Assembly: GCF_937616625.2 (NCBI RefSeq)
Contig: NC_065575.1
Location: 29,325,001 to 29,389,000 of the forward strand
Direction of reading: 5' to 3'
Length of the DNA stretch: 64,000 nt
Source of the DNA: Mercurialis annua
Taxonomy: Eukaryota > Streptophyta > Magnoliopsida > Malpighiales > Euphorbiaceae
A program made the translations under genes and the position numbers. The notes below the pieces were generated by a model that saw only the letters and a program-made list of their open reading frames with translations, made no database searches and was not told the origin of the DNA. Positions 1-10,126 of this stretch are shown here, piece after piece. Position 1 is the first letter of the stretch. Each line of letters starts with the position of its first letter.

Positions 1-130
1 CTAACGTTTCCCCCTTTTTAGCGATTTTAGCCAAACATTTAAAATGTTACAAAACCAATCCAAACGTTTAAAACCATACGAAACAAATCCAAATGTTTCC
101 CCTTATTAGCAATTTAAGCCAAACATTTAA
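1..130 (-). repeat. Inverted segment of the satellite
   Basis: The modules read in the opposite orientation here (AGCGATTTTAGCC, CCAAACATTTAAAATG). They switch to plus orientation at about 130, where a shortened module A (atagATAAAAAGGTG) begins. It is the visible end of an inverted tract that continues outside the window. Confidence 0.85.
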
Positions 131-3100
131 ATAGATAAAAAGGTGAAACGTTTGGTTTTGTTTCGTAATGTTTTAAACGTTTGGGTTAAATCGCTAAAAA
201 GGTGAAACATTTGAATTTGTTTTGTAACGTTTGTAAACGTTTAGCTTAAATCGCTAAAAAGGTGAAACGTTTGGATTTGTTTCTTAATGTTTTCAAACGT
301 TTAGCTTAAATCGCTAAAAATGTGAAACATTTTGATTGGTTTCGTAACGTTTGTAAACGTTTGGCTTAAATTGCTAAAAAGGTGAAACGTTTTGATTTGT
401 TTCGTAATATTTGTAAACGTTTTGTTTTTTTTCGTAAAGTTTTAAGTGTTTGGATTAGTTCCATTTGGTTTTGTTTTGTAACGTTTTTAGCGATTGAAAC
501 GTTTGGATTTGTTTCGTAACGTTTTAAACTTTTTGATTTGTTCCGTAACATTTTAAATGTTTGGATCTTTTTTGTAACGTTTTAAACGTTTGGGTTGGTT
601 TTGTAACGTTTTAAACTTTTGGCTTAAATCGCTAAAATGTTCAAACGTTTATCTTTTATTTCATAGCTTTTGTAAATTTTTGGCTAAAATCGCTTAAAAT
701 GGGAAACGTTTAGATATGTTTGGTAATGTTTGTGAATGTTTGGCTTAAATCACTAAAAAGGTGAAACGTTTGGATTTGTTTCGTAATGTTTAGAAACGAT
801 TGGCATAAATCGCTAAAAAGGTGAAACGTTTGGATTTGTTTCAACGTTTGTAAACGTTTTGCTTATATAGCTAAAAAGGTGGAACATTTGGTTTTGTTTC
901 GTAACGTTTGTAAAGGTTTGGCTTAAATTGCTAAAAAGGGGAAACGCTTGGATTTTTTTGTAACGTTTATAAACGTTTTGCTTAAAAGGCGAAAAGTTTT
1001 GATTTTTTTCGTAACGTTTGTAAACGTTTGACTTAAATTGCTAAAAATGCGGAACGTTTTGTTTTGTTTCGTAACGTTTGTAAACGTTTGGTTTAAATCC
1101 CTAAAAAATGGGAAACGTTTGAATTTGTTTCGAAACGTTTTAAACGTTTGGATTGATTTCGTAACATTTCAAACGTTTGGCTTAAATCGCTAAAAAGGCG
1201 AAACGTTTATATTTTTTCGTAAAGTTTGTAAGCGTTTGCCTTAAATCGCTAACAATTTGAAACGTTAGGATTTGTTTCGTAACGTTTGTAAACATTTGGC
1301 TTCAATCGATAAAAAGGTGAAACGTTGGGCTTAAATCGCTAAAAAGGTGAAACGTTTGGTTTTGTTTTGTAACGTTAGTAAACGTTTGGCTTCAATCACT
1401 AAAAAGGTGAAACGTTTGGATTTATTTCGTAACGTTTGTAATAGTTTGGCTTAAATAGCTAAAAAGGTGAAACGTTTGGATTTGTTTGTAATGTCTTAAA
1501 CATTTAGATTGGTTTTGTAACGGTGAAAATGTTTGGCATAAATCGCTAAAAAGGTGAAACATTTGGATTTGTTTTTTAACATTTCTAAACGTTTGGCATA
1601 AATCGTTAATAAGGTGAAACGTTTGGATTGCTTTCGTAACGTTTGTAAACGTTTGGCTTAAATTACTAAAAAGGTGAAACATTTTGATTTGTTTCGTAAC
1701 GTTTATAAACGTCTGGCTCAAATCTCTAAAAACGGGAAACGTTTGGATTTGTTTCGTAACATTTTAAACATTTGGATTTGTTTCGTAACGTTTTAAACGT
1801 TTGGCTTAAATTGCTAAAAAGATGAAACATTTGGATTTGTTTCGTAACGTTTGTAAACGTTTGGCTTAAATCACTAAAAAGGTGAAACGTTTGATTTAGT
1901 TTCGTAACATTTGTAAACATTCGGATTGGTTTCGTAACATTTTAAATGTTTGACTTTAATCGCCAAAAATGTGAAACGTTTGGTTTTATTTCGTAACGTT
2001 TGGCATAAATCGCTAAAAAGATGAAACGTTTGGATTTCTTTCGTAATGTTTGTAAACGTTTCGCTTAAATCGCTAAAAAGTGAAACGTTTGGATTTATTT
2101 CATAACGTTCTAAACGTTTGGATTGGTTTCTTAACGTTTTAAACATTTGGATGGTTTCATAAGGTTATAAACGTTTGGCTTAAATCGCTAAAAAGGGGAA
2201 ACGTTTGGATTTGTTTTTTAACGTTTTAAACGCTTGGATTGCTTTCATAACGTTTTAAATGTTTGGCTTAAATCGCTAAAAAGGTGAAATGTTTGGTTTT
2301 GTTTCGTAACGTTTGTAAACGTTTGGCTTAATTCTCTAAAAAGGTGACACATTTGGATTTGTTTTGTAACGTTTGTAAACATTTGGCTTATACCGCTAAA
2401 AAGGTGAAACAGTTGGATTTGTTTCGTAACCTTTTAAACCTTTGGATTGGTTTTGTAACGTTTTAAATGTTTGCTTAAATCGCTAAAAAGGTGAAATATT
2501 TGGATTTGTTTCGTAACGTTTGTAAATATTTGGCTTAAATTGCTAAAATGGTGAAACGTTTGGATTTGTTTCGTAACGTTTTAAACGTTTGGATTGGTTT
2601 CGTAACGTTATAAACGTTTGGCTTATATTGCTAAAAACGGTGAAACATTTGGATTTGTTTCTTAACGTTTTAAACGTTTGAATTGGTTTCGTAACGTTTT
2701 AAACGTTTGGATTGGTTTAGTATCGTTTTAAACATTTGGCTTAAATCGCTAAAAAGGTGAAACGTTTGGATTTGTTTCGTAACGTTTTAAACCTTTGAAT
2801 TTGTTTCGTAGCGTTTGTATACATTTAGCTTAAAACGCTAAAAAGGTGAAACGTTTGGATTTCTTTCGTAACATTTTAAATGTTTGGATTTGTTTAGTAA
2901 CGTTTTAGACGTTTGGATTAGTTTTGTAAAGTTGAAAACGTTAGGCTTAAATCAATAAAAAGGTGAAACGTTTGGATTTGTTTCGTAACGTTTGTAAACG
3001 TTTGGCTTAAATCGCTAAAAAGGTGAAACGTTTGGTTTTGTTTTGTAACGTTTGTAAACATTTGGATTGGTTTCGTAACGTTTTATATGTTTTGTTTAAA

Positions 3101-4283
3101 TCACTAAAAAGGTGAAACATTTGGTTTTGTTTCGTAGCGTTTGGCTTAAATCGCTAAAAAGGTGAAACGTTTGGATTTGTTTCGTAATGATTGTAAACGT
3201 TTGGCTTAATTTGTTAAAAAGGGGAAACGTTTGGATTTGTTTCGTAACCTTTTAAACGTTTGGATTGTTTCGTAACGTTTTAAACGTTTGGATTGGTTTC
3301 GTAACGTTTGGATTGGTTTCGTAACGTTTTAAACGTTTGGATTGGTTTCGTAACATTTTAAGCGTTTGGCTTAAATCGCTAAAAAGGTGAAACGTTTGGA
3401 TTCGTTTCCTAGCGTTTTAAACATTTGGATTGGTTTCGTAACGTTTTAAATGTTTGGCTTAAATCGCTAAAAAGATGAAACGTTTTGTTTTGTTTCGTAA
3501 CATTTGTAAACGTTTGGCTTAAAACTCTAAAAAGGGGAAACGTTTGGATTTGTTTCGAAATGTTTGTTAACATTTGGCTTAAATCGCTAAAAAGGTGAAA
3601 CAGATGGATTTATTTCGTAACCATTTAAACGTTTGGATTGGTTTTGTAATATTTTAAATGTTTGGCTTAAATCGCTAAAAATGTGAAACGTATGGATTTG
3701 TTTTGAAATTTCTGTAAACGTTTGGCTTAAATCGCTAAAAAGGTGAAACGTTTGGATTCGTTTTAAATGTTTGGATTGGTTTTATAACGTTTTAAACATT
3801 TGGCTCAAATCGCTTAAAATGTGAAACGTTTAGATTTGTTTCTTAACGTTTTAAACGATTGGCTTAAATCGCTAAAAATGGGAAACGTTTGGATTTGTTT
3901 TGTATCGTTGTAAACGTTTGTCTTAAATTGCTAAAAAGGTGAAACGTTAGGATTTGTTTCGTAATGTTTTAAACCATTGGATTGGTTTCGTAACGTTTTA
4001 AACGTTTGGCATAAATCGCTGAAAAGGTGAAACTTTTGGATTTGTTTCGTAATGTTTTAAAAGGTTTGACTGGTTTCGTACTATTTTTAACGATTTGCTT
4101 AAATCGATAATAAGGTGAAACGTTTGGTTTTGTTTCAAAACGTTTGTAAACATTTGGCTTAAATTACTAAAAATGTGAAACGTTTGGATTTGTTTGATAA
4201 CGTTTTAAACGTTTGGATTGGGTTCATAACGTTTAAAACGTTTGGATTAGTTTCGTAATGTTTTAAACGTTTTGATTTGTTTC
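1..4283. repeat. Satellite block S1, ~30-bp modules
   Basis: Tandem array of three related modules of 29-30 bp that all begin GTTTGG. Module A runs from GTTTGGCTTAAATCGC to AAAAAGGTGAAAC. Module B is GTTTGGATTTGTTTCGTAAC plus GTTTTAAAC or GTTTGTAAAC. Module C is like B but has GATTGG. Common orders are A-B (~60 bp) and A-B-C (~89 bp). Copies are diverged, mostly by single substitutions, and CG/TG/CA exchange in AACGTT is frequent. Module joints create the palindrome AAACGTTT about every 30 bp. From about position 605 the block is collinear with the block starting at 17256. Its right edge is a clean join to retrotransposon sequence. Confidence 0.95.
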
Positions 4284-4328
4284 TTGCTCTGCCGCAGCAC
4301 GGGCACGAGTACGAACAACGTTGTCCAT
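4284..4328 (-). pseudogene. gag 5' stub of element A (first 15 codons)
   Basis: On the minus strand an ATG at 4328 opens MDNVVRTRARAAAEQ. This resembles the basic, Ala-rich N-terminus in element H (ETNTRRRAAAQAEAEADD from 55573), and the upstream sequence CTTAG matches too. The frame then runs directly into satellite DNA at 4283, so the rest of gag-pol is lost. It lies 326 bp from the PBS of element A, which fits a gag start. Recognition rests on similarity within this window and is short, so moderate confidence. Confidence 0.55.
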
Positions 4329-4669
4329 ATCCTAAGGATTGAAAAAACAATTTAAATGACACATAATTCATACCCAAGTATGAAACAAACAAGTAACGAT
4401 TAGGATTTCCCGAGAAATCAACAACAATAAAATATTCACCCAAGTGAAATAACATTAACAATTTACAGCATCAAACCATCATATAACGACTGACTCGGCG
4501 CAATCCTATTGGTGTAGGCAGTATGTTTTAAAAATCAAAAGATGACATTTTTAAAGACATGACAGAAACCTATATCCGTAATAGTTCCTAAGACACAACC
4601 ATACTTAACAGAATAAACACATAGCATGCAAATGGCCTTGGTTTGAAACCAAAGCTCTGATACCAAGTT
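4329..4669 (-). other. 5' leader of element A between LTR and gag
   Basis: Untranslated leader on the minus strand. It carries the PBS at its right end and then sequence related to the leaders of B, D and H: the AAACCAAAGCTC block, the GATGAC block near 4540, and a CTGACTCGG(C/A)GCA-ATCC-TATTGGTG stretch near 4490-4515 that also occurs at 30303-30330. No ORF of its own is evident. Confidence 0.7.
4654..4665 (-). other. Primer binding site, initiator Met tRNA (element A)
   Basis: GCTCTGATACCA on the plus strand, which is TGGTATCAGAGC on the element strand. It is the complement of the 3' end of plant initiator Met tRNA, and sits four bases (AGTT) inside the LTR end. Confidence 0.9.
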
Positions 4670-7150
4670 TGTCACGACCCATTTTCATGAATCGCGACCG
4701 GCGCTAGGGTATGGGTAATGTAGTACCAAAACCCGTAGCTAGCTTTTCAAATAACATACAAACACATAAACCTGCAGAAAACCAATGCTCGGGGGCAACC
4801 GAGACTTCAGCCTAAAACTAGCAGTTATAATATTCAACATTTAAAATAACATGCTTTCCAAGAATGGTATTAAGTAGGCATAACATAAATAATCCGGAAT
4901 AATCATATAACATGCCAGAGCAATAATAATTCAGTCAGACCAATCTGACAACAACTAGAATAAATTAAAGACGTCTAGTTACTACTGCGGTCTAAGAATA
5001 AAACAGTTTTACAGTTTATCAAAATAATAAAAACCTCCGAGAAAGTAAAGAACGGAGATCAGTGACTCTCTCAAATCATAATCCTGGAAAAATTGGGAAA
5101 ACAACGGGGTCAGATATACTGAGATGAGTTTCTACCACTATCTACATTTATTAAGTGGAAAACCTTTAAAACCGTTTAAAACATTTAATAACGATATTAC
5201 GAATAATAGTTGGAACCCTAATCCATAATTCTAAATAATAAACATAATCCAATAGGCCTGGTCCCGAGAGTTGAGCTACACTGAGTTACCACCGACCACA
5301 CTTTACCATATCCAGAGTCCCGAGAGCTACGCTCACACCGAGTTACCACATTTCCATAAATACCTTACCCAGATATTGCCGGTGCGCACGCAGTCCTAAT
5401 GATGCCCATTAGGTAGCATGTTCCAACTAAGAGGCATAGTATAAAAACAGTTCGAAATATACGTACAGTATATATATTTAATATTAAAATAACAGTTTAC
5501 TTAATAAAGCGGTAAATAGTAAGTACAAACTCACAGCTTGCTAATCCACGTGATAACCGGCAAGCACTAATCCTGGTTCGCCTCTGAAGCGCGAACAGTA
5601 GACGGGTCTAGAAAAATAAAATAATTATTAAAAACAGACTCTAACTCTAGAGAGTACTAGACACCACATAGGACTAGCATAAATAACATGTCGAAATAAA
5701 ACAAGCCAGAGCACACAAAAATACCCAATAGGTAATAAAGCCCAATTAATACAAGTCTATTGAGTTCTCGCTTAAAATCCAATTTATAAATATTATTTAA
5801 TAATCTTTAAATAATAATTAATTTCCAAATAGTGGGTTAGCCGAGTTACCAATAACTACCAAGCTAACCAGACTTGTCGGGTGACCCAAGTCTAACCCGA
5901 CTCCAGACGTTTATCAAATATAAACCCGAGTTTATATTTATAAAAACATTCGATAAAATAACAATCCATTTAAAAAGCAGGACTCAATAACTTCAATTTC
6001 AAGTAACCCAAGTTACAACCCAAAAATCTAATCATTTTAAGTTTGTAAAAATTTAGGGACTAAACTGTACTTTAGCCAATTAGGAACTAAACTGTACTTT
6101 AGCCAATTAGGGGCTAGACTGTACTTTAGCCAATTTGATACCCGAAATCAATTTAATTGCTTTTGTTTATAATTAAAACAAAATATAAAGTTATTAACCA
6201 AAAACTTACTTAAATAAATTATACAAACGTTTAGGGGCTAAATTGTAATTTAGCCAATTTTTCACTATTCGAAAACAATTATGATTACCGAGTAATTATA
6301 ACTTAAGTTTGTAAAAAATTAAACATTCTCAATTCACGTATTTATAAGTTAAGCGAGATTCGCAAGTTATTATTAAAACCAAACCAATTGATAATAACTT
6401 TACACATTTACATGTTTTAAACAAAATAAATGAGGAACCATTTTAGCATGTTAAACATCTATTCTATTTCAAAAACAAATTCCCCCCAAGGTATCATCTT
6501 CTTCGTGGAAAAAGAGTTACAGAACATTCAATTTGAAAGCAATCATAAAACCGAATCATTGCCCACCCTTAAACCTTCAATCATCAAGCAAACATAATTA
6601 CTCTTAACATTGATTAAGAAATAAGAAATCCCAAGAAGGAATTGACAGTAACATTCGTTCTAAGAATGACGAAGGGAGAATCATAATAACGAGCTAAGGA
6701 TTTCTAACTGCTTAAACCATCAACTACTAAACATACATGAGTGATTTATAATTCCCTAATGCAGTAAAATCATGATCAAAGCAAGTAAAGGAATTCGGCA
6801 ATAATGATTTCCCCAAGAACATATTATGAAAGCTTAAAAACGGAAACCGTACGGCGATTGAAACGAGATTTATGGCGTACCGTTTAACGAAAACGAGGTG
6901 GGGAATCGAAGGTACGCGAGTCTAGATCTTTCGGAAACAAACGGTATTGATTTCGATCTAGAAACGAAAGAGAACGAATAAAATTACGGAAGTGCCGCTT
7001 TAAACATAAACTGAAATTAATGGAGTTATGGACTTACCAGAACAACAAACTTTGGATGACGATTTCGGCTTCGTTTCTCAGCGAATGAACAAGGGAATGG
7101 AGGATAGGGTTTGTTTGTAGTATGGAGAAGAGATTAGGTTAAAAGTTACG

Positions 7151-7158
7151 TTTATAAA
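7151..7158 (-). promoter_or_regulatory. TATA-like box of LTR A
   Basis: TTTATAAA, about 55 bp downstream (element strand) of the palindrome array. Same relative placement as in LTRs B, E and G. Confidence 0.5.
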
Positions 7159-7211
7159 GGGATTCTAAAATAGAGAAAACGATGCCCAAAAAGCCCTTCC
7201 CCGCTGCCTAT

Positions 7212-7356
7212 AGCTGGTCTCGTACGAGACCAGCAAAAATTCTCTTGTTCTCGTTCGAGAACTAAGTTCTCGAGCGAGAACAAGGCAAAAATCTCTTGTT
7301 CTCGTTCGAGAACAACAAGGCTTTTCAACACAGGTCTCGTTCGAGACCTGTGTTGA
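7212..7356. promoter_or_regulatory. Palindrome array in LTR A (CTCGTTCGAG family)
   Basis: Several inverted repeats built on TCTCG-(TT/TA)-CGAGA follow one another. One at 7214-7235 is a perfect 22-bp palindrome. One at 7327-7356 is a 30-bp near-perfect palindrome with a 14-bp arm. Others read GTTCTCGTTCGAGAAC. The same family occurs at the same place in LTRs E and H. A role as an enhancer in U3 is inferred. Confidence 0.7.
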
Positions 7357-7410
7357 ATCAAACGGGAATTGGCTAAAGGCCAATTCCCTTGGGCTGAAGG
7401 ATTAGGCTCG

Positions 7411-7415
7411 GTTTC
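7411..7415. repeat. Target-site duplication of element B, left
   Basis: GTTTC directly before TGTAATATCCCG, repeated as GTTTC at 14819-14823 directly after the other terminus. Five bases is the usual duplication length for LTR elements. Confidence 0.9.
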
Positions 7416-7727
7416 TGTAATATCCCGTGTTTTCCCGTCATGGCTTCGTTGTGTTTCCGACTTAGTTTTGGATTGTTAATGGTGGACTTAGCAAGTGTGA
7501 CACTTTGTTTGGGGTTTGAGTTGTATCTTGTATGTGTCGCATATGTCATGTGAGTTTTCGATGGCGATTCGATTTGTATTCGGTTTATAATCGATGATGT
7601 ATTCGTGTACCCTCTGAATCTGACATGTTTTGAGAATACATGCATATCTCCCAATTTAACCGTTGGATCGGGCTCCATTTCGGATATGTTGTTCTCAAGA
7701 CAAATTTGACCGTTGGATCTAAAATTG

Positions 7728-7840
7728 AGGCGCGTTGGAGGGCGCGATGGGTCATCGCGCCTCGCAACGCGCCCCATACGTTTTCTATGCGCCTGGTGAA
7801 GGCGCGATGGGACGAACGCGCCTCCCATCGCGCCCCACCT
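7728..7840. promoter_or_regulatory. GC-rich inverted-repeat array in LTR B
   Basis: Repeats of GGCGCGATGGG and its complement in an AT-rich LTR. Perfect inverted repeats include GGCGCGATG / CATCGCGCC (7741-7761, 3-bp spacer) and GGCGCGATGGGA / TCCCATCGCGCC (7801-7834). It lies 20 bp upstream of the TATA box, so it probably belongs to the promoter. Confidence 0.7.
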
Positions 7841-7859
7841 GTAATTTTGTGTTGGAGCA

Positions 7860-7867
7860 TATAAATA
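7860..7867 (+). promoter_or_regulatory. TATA box of LTR B
   Basis: TATAAATA in the context GCATATAAATAGACCCC, just downstream of the GC-rich array. Transcription would start around 7890-7900, leaving a leader of more than 2 kb within the LTR. Confidence 0.7.
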
Positions 7868-10114
7868 GACCCCTTATTCGACCCATATCAGCCCTCACTT
7901 ATTTTATAAACCATAGGTACTTAAAAGACTCTCTGAAATACGAATTTATTTGCTATCTCTCACGTTCTTAGATTTGGTAAGCGATTCTAACACGTCGTCC
8001 TTTGTTAAATCAATTTCTTATTGTGTATATCGATTGTTAACTTATTCAAACCCTTTTTCCAGCATGTTGTGGGTGTCGATTCATTGTTTTCATTTGGTTC
8101 TTTCGCTGATCTTGGTTCTTAACGGTATGTGTTGCTATCCCTTGATTTATGAGTATGGCTTCATGTGTTAGGTTGCTAGATTGTGTTCTAATGTGATTTA
8201 CCCATGTTATGGCTGATTCGATCTCTGAATTTTCATGTCAATTCTGTAATAGGGTGTTTAGCATTAGATTGACTTGATTTAATCATTAGAACTCATGTCA
8301 ATTGTTGGGTTTAAGTGCTAGTTGATTTCGTATGTTAACGGCTTGTTAAATTGCTGTTTTCGCATTGTTATAGAGGGCTGGAAATTCATGTTTTGGGGCT
8401 GACCTTATGTGTTTGAATCAATGGTATATTTTTGACATGCTTGGTAAATCATAGGTTGATTATATGGCTTATAATGCATGATTTTATCTTGTTGTTGTGT
8501 TGATTAATTTTCAATGATCTAGTTGCGGCCCACTATTGTGTTGGGGCTGTTTTGTATCGTTCTTGACATGTTGGCATTGCTTTGTTTGTGTTATTCTCAT
8601 TCGTATTGATTATGCCTGCAGACAAGTTATTACCATGATTTGATTATCGTTTCAAATCTGAGTTTGACGTTTAAATGGAAGATTTAATCCTTTTTAGTTC
8701 AATTAAAAGAAGTTTAACATACTTGTGTTAGTATGGTGTGATTTTCCAATTGTTGGCTAAATGATGGATTGTGTTATTTCTTTTAAAACACTATACTTTT
8801 CATTCAAGTAATTCAAGATTTAAACTTGGTTTAACTTTTGTGTTGGGTTAGACTTTGGTCGCCCAACAAGTGGGAAGAAGCTTGGTAGTTTGTGATAACT
8901 CGGCTGACTCACTAACATGGATTTTAACTTGGTTTATTTTAAGTTGTTTTCTGAATTATTTGGATTGTGTTTTGAAATGGAAACTTATATGGTTTGTATT
9001 CTATAACTTGGGTTATGGTTTGGATTCGTATGAACCTTATGTGTTCGGTTATACGTTGACTTGTTATTACGTGTGCTAGTCCTACATGGTGTCTAGTACT
9101 CCCTAGAGTTAGGGTATGTTTTTAATTATTATTTATACCTTGTCTAGACTCATCGACCGTTCGTGCTTCGGAGACGAACTAGGATTAGATTGCTTGCCAG
9201 GTTATCACGTGGATTAGCAAGCAGTGAGTTTATATCGCTATTTACCGCTTTATTAAGTAAATTGTATTTTTGCATATATATATTGTATATACAGCTTTCG
9301 AACCGTTTTCGACATTATGGATCTGAATTGGAACGGGCTACTCGATGGGCATCATCGAGACTGCGTGCGCACCGGTATATGATCATATGATATTGAGGTA
9401 GGTTTGAGATACGTCTCGCCTTAGTGAGGGCGCCGGTGGAAGATACGTCTCCTGGGACTCACATATTTTATTTGAGTGATAGTCGGGGATCGGTTATGGA
9501 GATACGTCTCACCGACACGACAACTGGATTTAGATATTTGTGGTTTAGAGTTTCAATGCTTATCCATAATGATAAATTGCTTTACAAATGTTTTAAGATT
9601 TTTAAAGGTTTTCACTTAATAAATGTAAATAGTTGTATGAACTCATCTCAGTATATCTGACCCCGTTACTTTCCCAATTTTTCCAGGGTTATGATTTGAG
9701 CGAGTCAGCTAGTCTCCGATTCTTTATTTCCTCGGAGGTCTTATTTTATTTTATTAAAGTTATTGAACTGATTTTACTCTTAGACCGCAGTAGTAATTAG
9801 AAGTCTTACTTGTTATCAGATTAATTCAATTGGATTATTTGTTGATTGGCATTACTATATTAAATTATGTTATTTTTATATTTATGCCATGTTAGACACT
9901 CGGAGTTGACTGAGCATTTATTATTTATATGTTGTACATATAAACTGCTAGACTAGGTTGGAGTCTCGGTTGCCCCCGAGCATGCGGTATTATGCAGGTA
10001 CAATGTTGTTAATGATAAATGTTTGTTATCCGCAAGGATAGCTACGGGTTTTGGTACAACCATACCCATACCCTAGCGCCGGTCGCGATTCATTAAAATG
10101 GGTCGTGACAAACT

Positions 10115-10126
10115 TGGTATCAGAGC
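10115..10126 (+). other. Primer binding site, initiator Met tRNA (element B)
   Basis: TGGTATCAGAGC, four bases (AACT) after the LTR end at 10110. Confidence 0.93.

Larger units (their letters stand above)
4670..7415 (-). repeat. LTR of element A, main part (minus strand)
   Basis: Ends on the left with TGTCACGACCC, the inverted form of the GGGTCGTGACA terminus shared by all gypsy LTRs here, next to the PBS, so this is the 5' LTR of a minus-strand element. It contains the conserved near-terminal hairpin (4788-4803), a palindrome array (7212-7356) and a TATA-like box (7151-7158). Element B interrupts it at 7415; the missing outer part of the LTR resumes at 14819. Small ORFs inside it are chance frames. 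Confidence 0.9.
7416..10110 (+). repeat. 5' LTR of element B (2,695 bp)
   Basis: TG...CA ends, followed by spacer AACT and the Met-tRNA PBS. Inside: a GC-rich inverted-repeat array (7728-7840), a TATA box (7860-7867), a GATACGTCTC motif repeated three times (9415-9515), the block GAACTCATCTCAGTATATCT (9640-9659) shared with all the other LTRs, and the terminal hairpin (9965-9980). Small ORFs here are not supported as genes. Confidence 0.92.

Noticed and set aside
1..4283. CRISPR-like array (repeats of about 30 bp)
   Set aside because: There are no unique spacers; all modules are related, and the context is plant transposons.
7373..7864. Overlapping ORFs of 74-151 codons at the start of LTR B
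   Set aside because: They cover the LTR border, GC-rich array and TATA box; the GC-rich array makes stops rare in all frames.
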